From contig NZ_CP111036.1 in assembly GCF_026248685.1 (NCBI RefSeq), positions 2,418,001-2,482,000 on the forward strand: a stretch of DNA of 64,000 bases. Direction: 5' to 3'. Positions 17,326 to 26,095 of this stretch are shown one piece after another; within the stretch, counting starts at the first letter, position 1; each line of letters starts with the position of its first letter. The notes beneath the pieces were generated by a model, which did not search any database, was not told the origin of the DNA, and saw only the letters and a list, made by a program, of their open reading frames with translations. A program made the translations under genes and the position numbers. The DNA is from Haladaptatus caseinilyticus. Lineage in GTDB: Archaea; Halobacteriota; Halobacteria; Halobacteriales; Haladaptataceae.

Positions 17326-18795
17326 TCAGTCGTCGGCGACAGTCGGTTTCTTCGACGGTTCGACGACCGAATCGGTCCACGTTCCACGAAGGAACCACGC
17401 GACGGCAACGACCGCGGTCAAGACGTTCGACAACGCGATTCCGTACCAGATACCCATCGCACCCCTGTCGTACCACTCGACGAACGCGTAAGCGGGCGGC
17501 AATCGGAACACCCACAGCGAGAGGATGGAGAGTATCATCGCCACCCGCGTGCTCCCACTTCCCCGGAACCCACCGGAGACTATTCTGAACACACCGATAC
17601 CGAAAAACGTGGGACCGACGATTCGGAGATAGTCGCCACCGATTTCGACGACCCGTCTCGATCCCTCACCGGTGATGAAAACGCTCGTAATAGGCTCCGC
17701 AAAGACGTACGCTATCGTGCCGATGACGGCGAGAACCGCGGTGATGATTCCGGTTGCGAGATAGACCGCACGTTTCGCTCGTTCGATCTTTTCGGCACCG
17801 AGGTTTTGGCCGACCACGGTTTCGGTTCCCTGTGCGAGTCCGAGTGCGGGTAGGAAGACGAGCGACGTGAGTCGGTTGCCGATACCGAACGCCGCGACCG
17901 CGTCACTTCCGGCTAGCGCGACGAGAGCGGTCATTGCCGTGATACCGAGTGCACGAGTGCTCTGTTCGATGCTCGTGGGTCCTCCGATTTCGACGATCTT
18001 TCGAACCGACTCGGTACGCAGTCGCAGATCGTCCAGTGAAAGATGAATGCCAACTCTGCCGGAGAACAGGAGGGCAAACCCGACCACGGCACCGACACCA
18101 CGTGAGAGGACGGTGGCGAATGCCGCACCCTGCACGCCGAACCCGGTGAAACCGGTGGCATCGAACAGCGCGGTCTCGAGTCCGCGCATCCCGAGATACC
18201 CGAACAGCGGGTTGCCCTGAAATCCGAGGATGAAAAACGGGTCCAAGACGACGTTGATGACGACACCGAACGCCATCAGATACATCGGCGTCTTCGTGTC
18301 GCCCCACCCGCGCAGGAGCGCCTGAAAAATGAAGAACCCGAACATGAAAAACACGCCGAGGAAGATGGTCCGCGTGTACTCGACCGAGTAGGTATGAATC
18401 CGCGTGCCCGGTGTCGTCCCGATGAGCGACAGAAGCGTCGGCGCGAGAAACCACCCGAGAACGGAAAAGCCGACTGCGATCGCGATGACGAACGCGATCG
18501 TCTGCCCCGCGATGTGGTCCACACGGTCGTGATTGCCCGCACCCTTGTTCTGGGCGACGAGCACTGTTCCGGCAACCGTGAACCCGCCACCGACCGAGAT
18601 CATGAGGAAGACGAGCGGCCACGAAAACGAAAGCGCGCTCACGGCGTCCTGTCCGAGACGGCCGACCCAAAACGTGTCCGCGAGGTTGTAGGCGACCTGC
18701 ATCAACTGCGAGAGGACGATGGGGAAGGAGAGCACGAGCAATGGTTTAAGCAGTTCACCCTCGGTCAGATCGACGTCGAAGTTTTTCGTGCTCAT
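17326..18795 (-). CDS. MATE-family multidrug/Na+ exporter
   Basis: A 489-residue protein with 12 hydrophobic segments in two homologous halves. The N-terminal ELLKPLLVLSFPIVLSQLMQVAYNLADTFWVGRLG and the second-half VALAGSDAVAAFGIGNRLTSLVFLPALGLAQGTETVVGQNLGA are classic NorM/DinF-type MATE motifs. It should export cationic organic compounds using a cation gradient. Its start codon overlaps the stop of the TetR gene (4 bases), so the exporter is the distal gene of a self-regulated operon. Confidence 0.92.
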   Translation of the reverse strand: MSTKNFDVDLTEGELLKPLLVLSFPIVLSQLMQVAYNLADTFWVGRLGQDAVSALSFSWPLVFLMISVGGGFTVAGTVLVAQNKGAGNHDRVDHIAGQTIAFVIAIAVGFSVLGWFLAPTLLSLIGTTPGTRIHTYSVEYTRTIFLGVFFMFGFFIFQALLRGWGDTKTPMYLMAFGVVINVVLDPFFILGFQGNPLFGYLGMRGLETALFDATGFTGFGVQGAAFATVLSRGVGAVVGFALLFSGRVGIHLSLDDLRLRTESVRKIVEIGGPTSIEQSTRALGITAMTALVALAGSDAVAAFGIGNRLTSLVFLPALGLAQGTETVVGQNLGAEKIERAKRAVYLATGIITAVLAVIGTIAYVFAEPITSVFITGEGSRRVVEIGGDYLRIVGPTFFGIGVFRIVSGGFRGSGSTRVAMILSILSLWVFRLPPAYAFVEWYDRGAMGIWYGIALSNVLTAVVAVAWFLRGTWTDSVVEPSKKPTVADD

Positions 18796-19385
18796 TCCGC
18801 GTCCTCCCAGCCGAGATACCGAGCGAGCAACCCATCGATGGCTTCACCGTCGTCATCCCCGCCAAGTGTCACGTTTCGAATCCGCGTCCCGTCTGTCGCC
18901 GCCAGCAGAACCGTGGCGGCCTCGTCGGGATCGATCTCGTCGAACCGGCCGTTTTCGATACCTTCTCGCACGATGGCGGCGACGAGTTCGTGAAGGTCGT
19001 CCGAGTTCCGTCGAAGTTGTTCGCGGTAGGCATCGCTGTAGGGTGCCTGCGCCCGGATTTCGAGAAGCGCGACGTGGAAATCGCGCTTCTCGTCGTCGGA
19101 CGGCCCCGACTGGAAGAGTTCGAGTAGTCGGCGAAGGCGCTCCGCCGGATCATCACTCTCGATGGAATCGATGTGATCGCGGAAATGGTTGAGCAGATAA
19201 TCCAGAAACGCGACGAAGAGGTCCTCTTTCGTCTCGTAGTGGTAGTGGATGAGCGATTTGCTCTTTTCGAACTCCGCCGCGATATCCTGCATCGTCAAAT
19301 CGGCGTACCCGTGTTTGCAAAGCGCGCAGTAGGTAGCACGCATGATCGATTCACGAGTATCCGACGATTCGTTCCGCTGGCCCAT
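18792..19385 (-). CDS. TetR/AcrR-family repressor
   Basis: A 197-residue regulator. The N-terminal helix-turn-helix spans RESIMRATYCALCKHGYADLTMQDIAAEFEKSKSLIHYHYETKEDLFVAFLDYLL, the TetR consensus. The C-terminal ligand domain is variable and ends LGGDDDGEAIDGLLARYLGW. It overlaps the MATE gene by 4 bases, and a 14-base palindrome sits directly in front of its start codon. Substrate-induced relief of repression of the MATE pump is the simple model. Confidence 0.92.
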   Translation of the reverse strand: MGQRNESSDTRESIMRATYCALCKHGYADLTMQDIAAEFEKSKSLIHYHYETKEDLFVAFLDYLLNHFRDHIDSIESDDPAERLRRLLELFQSGPSDDEKRDFHVALLEIRAQAPYSDAYREQLRRNSDDLHELVAAIVREGIENGRFDEIDPDEAATVLLAATDGTRIRNVTLGGDDDGEAIDGLLARYLGWEDAE

Positions 19386-19387
19386 TA

Positions 19388-19401
19388 ACTGACTAGTCAG
19401 T
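19388..19401. promoter_or_regulatory. TetR-type operator
   Basis: ACTGACTAGTCAGT is a perfect 14-base palindrome, 3 bases upstream of the TetR start codon at 19385. TGACTAGTCA-type dyads are typical targets of TetR-family repressors. Its position at the start of the operon indicates autoregulation of the TetR/MATE pair. Confidence 0.75.
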
Positions 19402-19498
19402 CAGGACGTCGGAAGTAGGTTTCGTTTACGGAGAAACGCCCGGAACTGGGGATTAGTCTCAACGTTCAGTATCCTTCGAATGCTACAATCGAACTACC

Positions 19499-20521
19499 AT
19501 GCAAGTCGCAGTCCTCGACGAGCCGGGAACGCTCCGCGTCGAAGAGCGCAAGCGTCCCGAACCCGAACCGGACGAACTGCTGGTCAACATCCGTGAAATC
19601 GGCATCTGTGGGTCGGATGTCCACTACTACGAGCACGGGAAAATCGGTGACTACGTGGTCGAATCCCCGCTCGTCCTCGGTCACGAGAGCGCGGGCGAGG
19701 TGGCCGCAGTCGGCGAAAGCACCGATTTCGAGCCGGGTGAGCGTGTGGCCCTCGAACCCGGCGTCCCCTGCCGTCGCTGCGAACACTGCAAACGCGGGGA
19801 GTACAACCTCTGCCCGGACGTGACGTTCATGGCGACCCCACCGGACAACGGCGCGTTCGCCGAGTTCGTCGCGTGGCCCGCCGACTTCGCCTATCGGCTT
19901 CCCGATTCGGTGTCGCTGCGCGAAGGCGCGCTCTGTGAACCGCTGAGCGTCGGGATTCACGCCGCCCGCCGTGGCAACGTCGGCGTCGGCGATTCCGTTC
20001 TCATCACTGGCTGTGGACCAATCGGTCTGCTGGCGATGGAGGTAGTGCGCGCTGCCGGAGCGACCGAGGTGTTCATCTCCGACGTGGTGCCCGAAAAGCT
20101 GCAGGTAGCCGAGTCGCGCGGTGCGGACGCAACGTTCGACGTTCGAGGGACGGACCTCATCGATGCAGTCGCGGAACACACCGACGGAGAGGGTGTCGAT
20201 ATCGTCATCGAAGCCTCCGGTTCGGAGCCAGCGATTCGCTCGACCATCGATGCGGTTCGACGCGGTGGAACCGTCGTCCTCATCGGCCTCGCGCAGGACG
20301 CGGAAGTGCCGCTGGACACGGGCAAAATCATCGACAACGAACTCGATATGTTCGGCTCGTTTCGCTACCGGAATACGTATCGCGCGGCTGTCGAGTTGTT
20401 GGCCGACGGCATCGTCGATGTCGAAGGCATCGTCGATTTCGAACGGGCGTTGGAGGATATCGGCGTGGCGTTCGAGCGAGCACGGGAAGCAACCACCGTG
20501 AAAGGGATGATCACGACGTGA
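19499..20521 (+). CDS. Zn-dependent polyol/sorbitol-type dehydrogenase (MDR superfamily)
   Basis: A 340-residue medium-chain dehydrogenase. Catalytic zinc ligands are Cys37 (GICGSDVHYYEHGKIG) and His62-Glu63 (GHESAG). The structural zinc loop is PCRRCEHCKRGEYNLC. The Rossmann motif is GCGPIGLLA, and the acidic residue ending the second strand (VFISDV) favours NAD+. The CGSDVHYYEHG segment is that of sorbitol, xylitol and L-iditol dehydrogenases; the actual substrate cannot be fixed. The 3' end overlaps the convergent flavoprotein gene by 11 bases. Confidence 0.88.
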   Translation: MQVAVLDEPGTLRVEERKRPEPEPDELLVNIREIGICGSDVHYYEHGKIGDYVVESPLVLGHESAGEVAAVGESTDFEPGERVALEPGVPCRRCEHCKRGEYNLCPDVTFMATPPDNGAFAEFVAWPADFAYRLPDSVSLREGALCEPLSVGIHAARRGNVGVGDSVLITGCGPIGLLAMEVVRAAGATEVFISDVVPEKLQVAESRGADATFDVRGTDLIDAVAEHTDGEGVDIVIEASGSEPAIRSTIDAVRRGGTVVLIGLAQDAEVPLDTGKIIDNELDMFGSFRYRNTYRAAVELLADGIVDVEGIVDFERALEDIGVAFERAREATTVKGMITT

Positions 20522-21770
20522 ACGGCGCGTCCTCCACGGAAACATCCTCTGCACCGAGCGCGAACGTCTCCCACGCCCGCCGGAAACCGGGTGTTTTCGG
20601 GGCCACCGCGAACAGCAACCGAGCGAACGGCGCGGCGACCCACCCCGGAATCGAGTCGTGATTGAGGACGTACCATGATAACGCTCGTTCACCCCGTCGC
20701 TGGAGTCGCACCACTTCTTCGACGGCCGGCCGTCGAATCGATTCGAACCGGCGAAGTCGCGCCGCTGGAATAACACCGTCGGCTCCATCTAGTGCGCCCA
20801 CGATCGTCGAATGGGCGACGACCGCGTCCTGAATCGCCAGTCCGTTCCCCTGTCCGCCGACTGGCGAGGCGACGTGTGCCGCGTCGCCGAGCAGTAGCAA
20901 GCCATCGGACACCCATCTCTCGGCCAGTCCGGGTTCGATGTGGAGGAGTGAGCACTGGTCGAAGCTTACGAGATGACGGGCGAGCGTCGGTTCGACGGCA
21001 CCGATCCGTCGGCGGAGGTCGTCGATTCCACGCTCTCGAATTTCGGGGTACGCCCCCTTCTGGATGAACCATCCGGCCTGTGCCTCCTCCTCACCCAGTC
21101 CGAAGTAGAGTACGATTCCGTCGCTCTCGATACGGCCCTGTGCGGCCGAGTGGACGGCGTCCGCAGGAAGCCTGAACCACAGCAGTTCCACCTGCGAGTC
21201 GAACAGACCGGGGTCGATTCCGGCAACCTCTCGAACCGTCGAATAGCGCCCGTCAGCACCGACGACGAGGCTGCTGTGCAGTTCGAGCGTTTCGTCGTGT
21301 CCGCGGTCGGTCGCCGTCACGCCGACCACGTCACCACCGTCCGTCAGGAGGTCGGTAACGGTCGTCGCGGGATGGAATTCGAAGTTTTCGAACTCGTTCG
21401 ACCGGTCGATGAGTAGACGAAGTAGTGGCGGTTGTTCCATCAAAATGCCGTAATCGTACGGTTTCGGTAGTCGAGAAAAATCCACGACTTCGTAGGGATG
21501 GCCGAACACCGTCAGGAGGGGTCGGCGGACTTCGTCGTGGTCGAGCAGTCGAACGTCGTCTAAAACTCCCATCTGGTCGAACAGTCGGAGGACGAGTGGT
21601 TGAAACAAGTACCCCCGAAACTCGCGGTCGAGGTCGGTATGACGCTCCAACAGGACGGTATCGACGCCGCTTCTTGCAAGGAGATAGCTCAACACGCAAC
21701 CACCCGGACCGGCCCCGACGATGACCACGTCAGTGTCTCGAGTGGTCGCACCATCCCCGTCCCCGGGCAT
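20511..21770 (-). CDS. FAD-dependent monooxygenase (PHBH fold)
   Basis: A 419-residue flavoprotein of the p-hydroxybenzoate hydroxylase group. It has the dinucleotide motif DVVIVGAGPGGCVLSYLLARSGVDTVLLERH, the DG motif VVGADGRYSTVR, and the FAD ribityl motif LLLGDAAHVASPVGGQGNGLAIQDA. The start at 21770 (MPGDGDGATTRDTD) lies 1 base after the stop of the upstream BioD-like gene; the frame continues upstream, but that part is a non-homologous read of the neighbour. The family covers aromatic hydroxylases and geranylgeranyl reductase-like enzymes, and I cannot specify the substrate. Confidence 0.85.
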   Translation of the reverse strand: MPGDGDGATTRDTDVVIVGAGPGGCVLSYLLARSGVDTVLLERHTDLDREFRGYLFQPLVLRLFDQMGVLDDVRLLDHDEVRRPLLTVFGHPYEVVDFSRLPKPYDYGILMEQPPLLRLLIDRSNEFENFEFHPATTVTDLLTDGGDVVGVTATDRGHDETLELHSSLVVGADGRYSTVREVAGIDPGLFDSQVELLWFRLPADAVHSAAQGRIESDGIVLYFGLGEEEAQAGWFIQKGAYPEIRERGIDDLRRRIGAVEPTLARHLVSFDQCSLLHIEPGLAERWVSDGLLLLGDAAHVASPVGGQGNGLAIQDAVVAHSTIVGALDGADGVIPAARLRRFESIRRPAVEEVVRLQRRGERALSWYVLNHDSIPGWVAAPFARLLFAVAPKTPGFRRAWETFALGAEDVSVEDAPFTS

Positions 21771-21771
21771 G

Positions 21772-22878
21772 TTACTCTCCGCTTTTTCCGCTTTCTTCGG
21801 GTTCCGTCGAATCGCTGTCCGCGTCGTCGAGCAGTGCATCCACATCGGCGTGGTCGTGAAGCAGTCTCCGCATATGTTCGACCGTCTCTTCGTCACGGGT
21901 TCGGCCGCTGCGAACCACGTCCTCCGCGCGTTCGATGGCTGTCAACGTGTCGCCCTGCACGAGCAGGATTGGGACATCCTTCTCCTCCGCCTTTCCGATA
22001 ACCGCTCCGGGAGGGCGGAATCCACCGGTCAGAATCAGACATTTTACGCCGGGTGCTTCCAGCGCGACGGTCTGCAAATCCGGACGGTCGCCGCCGGTGA
22101 CCAGGGCTGCGTCTTTCGTCCGGCGGAGGTGATGAAGCGCCTTGTCGCCGCTCATTGCGCCGACGAGGAAGCGTTCCACGAAGGCGTCCGTATCGGCCCC
22201 CGTCAGCACGTCGGCGTTCAGTTCGGTAGCTAACTGCCCCACCGTCACGCCCGCCAGTTCCCGTCGGCGCGGAACGACGCCGAGAACCGGAATACCCCGT
22301 CCTTCGAGGAACGGAATCACGTCGGTATCCAAGGGGTCGAAGTTCGCGTTCTCGACGGCGTTGAACAGCACGCCATCGAGTCGGTCGCCCACGTCGGTAA
22401 CCGCGGCGAGCAGGTCGTCAACGTCGCTTCCATTTCGATATCGCGAGATGAGCAGTACCGACGCATCCAGTAGTTCAGCCACGTCAGGGTCGGTGAGTTC
22501 GACGATTCCGCCGGTGGTGAGTTCACCGCCGCCTTCGACCACCATCAAATCGTGCCCCTTGGCCAACGAGTCGAAACTTTCGCGGATCTGTTCGCGGAGT
22601 TCGTCCGGATCCTCGCGGCCTCGAATCGCTTGCTGAATGAACGTCGGCGAGTAGACGATGGGTTCGAGTTCGTGCATCTCCGCATCCAACCCGAGTAGTT
22701 CGCGGGCCAGCATCGGGTCTTCGTCCAATGTCTTGCCGACGTTGCTCTGGAGCCGGGTCCCCTTCGGTTTCATGTAGCCCACCGACAGTCCCCGCTCCTG
22801 TGCGAGTCGCGCCAGAGCGAGGGCGACGGCAGTCTTGCCTGTGCTTTCTTCGGTTGCAGTAACGAGTATCGTGTTCAT
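21772..22878 (-). CDS. BioD-like P-loop protein with DRTGG domain (phosphotransacetylase-type N-terminal family)
   Basis: A 368-residue protein. The N-terminus MNTILVTATEESTGKTAVALALARLAQERGLSVGYMKPKG carries a dethiobiotin-synthetase-like P-loop, and VEGGGELTTGG is the second nucleotide motif. A DRTGG domain follows (~215-330; GAMSGDKALHHLRRTKDAALVTGGDRPDLQTVALE). This is the architecture found at the N-terminus of some phosphate acetyltransferases, but the catalytic Pta domain is absent, so it is probably regulatory. Its start overlaps the stop of the ADP-forming acetyl-CoA synthetase gene by 4 bases, and this association suggests a role in acetyl-CoA/acetate metabolism. Confidence 0.82.
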   Translation of the reverse strand: MNTILVTATEESTGKTAVALALARLAQERGLSVGYMKPKGTRLQSNVGKTLDEDPMLARELLGLDAEMHELEPIVYSPTFIQQAIRGREDPDELREQIRESFDSLAKGHDLMVVEGGGELTTGGIVELTDPDVAELLDASVLLISRYRNGSDVDDLLAAVTDVGDRLDGVLFNAVENANFDPLDTDVIPFLEGRGIPVLGVVPRRRELAGVTVGQLATELNADVLTGADTDAFVERFLVGAMSGDKALHHLRRTKDAALVTGGDRPDLQTVALEAPGVKCLILTGGFRPPGAVIGKAEEKDVPILLVQGDTLTAIERAEDVVRSGRTRDEETVEHMRRLLHDHADVDALLDDADSDSTEPEESGKSGE

Positions 22879-24977
22879 AGTTCGTCGGTGTCCACGGTCA
22901 GTCGAATGTCGATAGCTTGCACGCCGTCGGGCGTAGCAACGAGGGGGTTGACGTCCAGTTCCAGAATCGCTGGAAAGTCCGTAACCAGTTGTGAGAGTCG
23001 TTGGATGCTTTCGACGATGCTCTCGACGTCCGCGGGGTCACGTCCTCGCGCTCCGCGAAGCAGCGGTGCGGTTTCGATGTCGTTCACCATCTCCCGGGCC
23101 TCGCGTTCGCTCACGGGTGCGACTCGGAACGTCGTGTCCTCGATGATTTCCACGAAGATGCCACCCAGACCGAACAGCAGGAGCGGTCCGAACTGCGGGT
23201 CACGGTTCATCCCGATAATGGTCTCCGTACCCGAATCGAGGTCCACCATCTCCTGCACCTGCACGCCGAGAATCGTCGCGTCCGGTTGGTAGTTCCTCGC
23301 CCGGGTCACCAAGTCTTCGTAAGCGTCGTACACCTCCTCGTTCGGAACGCCCACTTTTACGCCGCCGATATCTGATTTGTGGAGGATGTCTGGGCTGACG
23401 ATTTTCATCACGACATCACCATCGATATCCTGTGCGGCAGCCACCGCGTCTTCCGGTGCGTCCGCGATGGTACCTTCGGGCGTGGGTATTCCGTATGCTG
23501 AAAGTAGATCCATCGCCTCCACGCCGAGTCGGTTGTCACCACGCTCCTTCGCACGAGAAAGGATTTCATTTGCGCGCTCGGTATCCACTTCGAACCGGGT
23601 CGGTTCCTCGTACTCGCGTCCGCTGATGTCCCGATACGTGGCAAGAGCCTCCAGGCTTCGCACCGCACGGGCCGGGTCGAAGTAGTTCGGAATCCCGTCC
23701 TCGCGCAGGATTTCCTTCGCGTCCGCAGTTCGTTCGCCCCCCATCATCGCTGATGCGACCGGTTTTCCGTGCTTCACCTGCAGGTCAGCGATTACCTCGG
23801 CGAGTTCCCGGTAATCGAGCACCGCGGTTGGTGCCGACAGCACGACTGCGCAGCCGACGGTATCGTCGGCAAGCGCGAGGTCGATTGCCTCCGCGAAGCG
23901 GTCGATGTCAGCGTCTCCAATCGTGTCGATCGGATTGTAGATGTTCGCCTCCTCGGGCATGGCGTCGGAGAGTTCGGACAGCGTTTCCTCCGAAAAGGAG
24001 GCGAGCGAGAGGTTCGAATCGCCTACCGCGTCGGTCGTCATCACGCCCGGTCCCCCCGCGTTCGTGACGATTGCCACGTCGTCGCGTTCGGGAAGCGGTT
24101 GCCCCGCCAGAATCTGGGCGAAGTCGAACAGTTCTTCGACGTTGTCCACCCGAAGGACGCCCGCCTGTTCGAGTCCGGCTTCGTAGGCCCGGTCGCTTCC
24201 CGCCAAGGTTCCGGTGTGCGACGAAACGGCCTGCGCTCCAGCGTCGGTTCGTCCGGATTTGACCATCACGATCGGCGTGTTGCTGGTCGCCTCGCGAGCG
24301 GACGAGATGAACTCACCGCCGTCCTCGACGCCTTCGAGATACGCCAGAATGACGTCCGTGTCGGGGTCGTCGCCCCACGCCCGGACGAAATCGGTTTCGT
24401 CCAACACGGCTTTGTTGCCGAGCGAGACGACGTCTTTGAAGCCGAGTCCCTCGTCGTTGGCCCAGTCGAGGACGGCGGTGATGAACGCCCCCGACTGGCT
24501 CATAAACGACATCGACCCCGACAGGGCGTTCTCCGGTCCGAACGTCGCGTTCAAACCGAGAGGGGTGCTCATCACCCCGAGGCTGTTCGGGCCGACGAGG
24601 TTGATGGTATACTCCTCAGCCACCTCCTGTAACTCCCGTTCTCGCTCGGCACCGTCGCTCCCGGTCTCGCCGAACCCGGCGGTGATGACGACGACGTTTT
24701 GCACGCCCGCCTCGCCCGCGTCGCGAACTACATCGACCGCGATGTGGGGCGGAACGACCACCACCGCGAGGTCTACGTCCGGCGCGGACGCGAGGTCCGG
24801 GTAGCAATCCAGCCCGAACACGTCGTCGTAGTTCGGGTTCACCGGCACCGTCTCCCCGTCGAAGTCCTCGCGTAGGTTCGTCACGATAGCACGACCGATG
24901 GAACCCTCGCTTTCCGTCGCGCCGACGACTGCGACACGCGACGGCGAGAAAAGGTTCGAAAGTACGCGGTCACCCAT
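22875..24977 (-). CDS. acd: Acetate--CoA ligase (ADP-forming), fused alpha-beta
   Basis: A 700-residue enzyme converting acetyl-CoA + ADP + Pi to acetate + ATP + CoA, the archaeal route of acetate formation. The CoA-binding domain comes first (SRVAVVGATESEGSIGRAI), then the succinyl-CoA-ligase-like domain with the phospho-histidine His254 in SSHTGTLAGSDRAYEA. The ATP-grasp beta domain follows (AMDLLSAYGIPTPEG...VVMKIVSPDILHKSDIGGVKVGV...LLLFGLGGIFVEIIEDTTFRVAP). The fused order is normal for haloarchaea. An upstream TTG at 24998 is in frame; the ATG at 24977 is preferred. It overlaps the BioD/DRTGG gene by 4 bases. Confidence 0.93.
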   Translation of the reverse strand: MGDRVLSNLFSPSRVAVVGATESEGSIGRAIVTNLREDFDGETVPVNPNYDDVFGLDCYPDLASAPDVDLAVVVVPPHIAVDVVRDAGEAGVQNVVVITAGFGETGSDGAERERELQEVAEEYTINLVGPNSLGVMSTPLGLNATFGPENALSGSMSFMSQSGAFITAVLDWANDEGLGFKDVVSLGNKAVLDETDFVRAWGDDPDTDVILAYLEGVEDGGEFISSAREATSNTPIVMVKSGRTDAGAQAVSSHTGTLAGSDRAYEAGLEQAGVLRVDNVEELFDFAQILAGQPLPERDDVAIVTNAGGPGVMTTDAVGDSNLSLASFSEETLSELSDAMPEEANIYNPIDTIGDADIDRFAEAIDLALADDTVGCAVVLSAPTAVLDYRELAEVIADLQVKHGKPVASAMMGGERTADAKEILREDGIPNYFDPARAVRSLEALATYRDISGREYEEPTRFEVDTERANEILSRAKERGDNRLGVEAMDLLSAYGIPTPEGTIADAPEDAVAAAQDIDGDVVMKIVSPDILHKSDIGGVKVGVPNEEVYDAYEDLVTRARNYQPDATILGVQVQEMVDLDSGTETIIGMNRDPQFGPLLLFGLGGIFVEIIEDTTFRVAPVSEREAREMVNDIETAPLLRGARGRDPADVESIVESIQRLSQLVTDFPAILELDVNPLVATPDGVQAIDIRLTVDTDEL

Positions 24978-25037
24978 CGCTTGAGAATCCGTCGGCAACG
25001 GGATTAAAAGTAGTGTCCGCCGTCCCGCTCGTGATGG

Positions 25038-25341
25038 TCAGTGTTCTGCCATCTTATGCGCGTCGCGAACTGCCGATTCGAGTGCGTCTTTTTCGAGTGC
25101 GAAATGGAGATGCGTAGCACAGTCGCAGTCCGACGCCCCGATTCCCGAGATCCGCTGCACTTCCGTATCGAGTGTTTGAGCGACCTTACACTCGACGTCG
25201 TTCCTGGCGGTTCGGACGTCGTCAGCCAATCGTGATTCGGAACTACCCAACAGATAATCGATGTGCCAGTGTCGAGCGTCGTTTTCCCCGGACGCGACTC
25301 GCGCGTGGCGTGCAACGCGCGAGAAACCGCCCTGCCCGGTT
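25038..25341 (-). pseudogene. DUF123 (GIY-YIG-like) C-terminal remnant
   Basis: Read on the minus strand this frame gives GGFSRVARHARVASGENDARHWHIDYLL, then ECKVAQTL and ISGIGASDCDCATHLHF. RHWHIDYLL and G-x-G-x-SDC-x-C-x-x-HL are the signature motifs of DUF123, a small GIY-YIG-related nuclease-like family. The N-terminal ~30-40 residues, which should hold the Y-Y and V-G-S motif, are gone. The frame meets a stop near 25346 and is joined at about 25325-25340 to the start of a DUF4149 gene in another frame. A start at TTG 25250 could still give a 70-residue product, but function is doubtful. Confidence 0.65.
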
Positions 25342-25479
25342 CACCACCGGTCCGGCATCGGTGTCCAACACGTCGAACGTCGTCGGCGCGCCGATGAACG
25401 AGAAGAACACCATTGCCCCGAGCCACATTCCGAGGCTAACGTCCAGAACCACCAGCAATCCGGTTTCGAGGAGAGTCAT
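25333..25479 (-). pseudogene. DUF4149 N-terminal remnant
   Basis: MTLLETGLLVVLDVSLGMWLGAMVFFSFIGAPTTFDVLDTDAGPVVNRA is the N-terminus of a DUF4149 membrane protein (normally ~140-160 residues, four helices). After the Asn-Arg-Ala the expected IFPRYY segment is absent, and the reading continues as an unrelated basic tail to a stop at 25243. The break coincides with the beginning of the DUF123 remnant, so one deletion probably removed the end of this gene and the start of the next. Confidence 0.7.
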
Positions 25480-25527
25480 GGCGAAAATTTGTGACGGGGT
25501 GAAAATCGGTGTTTCGCTTGCTCTTTC

Positions 25528-26007
25528 TCACTCGCTCACGTCGGCAACCGTCGCTCCCGACAACTCGCCCAACTTCTCGGGCATGATCGGGAAGACGGCC
25601 TGTGGCGTTCCCGCCGCCGCCCACACCGTTTCGAACTCCGTGAGCGTCTCGTCCAGATAGACGGGCAGGTCGGTGTCGTGGCAGAACGGCGGCACGCCGC
25701 CAATCGACCACCCGACTGTTTTCCGAATCTCGTCGGCGTCGGCCATCCCGACGTTGGTTTCAGGGAGGTCGCGCAACGTCGCGAGTTTTTCTTCGCTCAC
25801 TCGGTTCCCGCCGCTGGTGACGACCACGACGAGGTCATCTTCAGCGGTACGAAAGACGAGACTGCTGGCGATTTGATCCACGTCACAACCGATCGCATTT
25901 GCGGCGTCCTCTGCGGTTTTCGTCCCTTCGGGAAACTCGTGAACGTCCACGTCGAAGCCGAACTCGTTTTGGGCGCGCTCTTCGAACTCGCTGGCTCGTT
26001 CGTGCAT
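25528..26007 (-). CDS. YbaK/EbsC-family aminoacyl-tRNA deacylase-like protein
   Basis: A 159-residue protein of the YbaK/ProX editing family, which hydrolyses misacylated tRNAs (Cys-tRNAPro or Ala-tRNAPro in bacteria). Visible family parts are VDVHEFPEGTKTAEDAANAIGCDVDQIASSLVFRTAEDDLVVVVTSGGNRVS and the GGVPPF loop (SIGGVPPFCHDTDLPVYLDETL). The start at 26007 (MHERASEFEERAQNEFGF) is chosen because family similarity begins there; the frame reaches back to 26253 with a basic, non-haloarchaeal composition. Which tRNA is edited is not determinable. Confidence 0.85.
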   Translation of the reverse strand: MHERASEFEERAQNEFGFDVDVHEFPEGTKTAEDAANAIGCDVDQIASSLVFRTAEDDLVVVVTSGGNRVSEEKLATLRDLPETNVGMADADEIRKTVGWSIGGVPPFCHDTDLPVYLDETLTEFETVWAAAGTPQAVFPIMPEKLGELSGATVADVSE

Positions 26008-26095
26008 AACAGAAGTGTCGTTCGGAACCTCAAATCGATGGTGGTGGCGGTAATCCAAAACCGCTGTCGCGTCGGAGAAGAGTAAAGAGCCGGTA

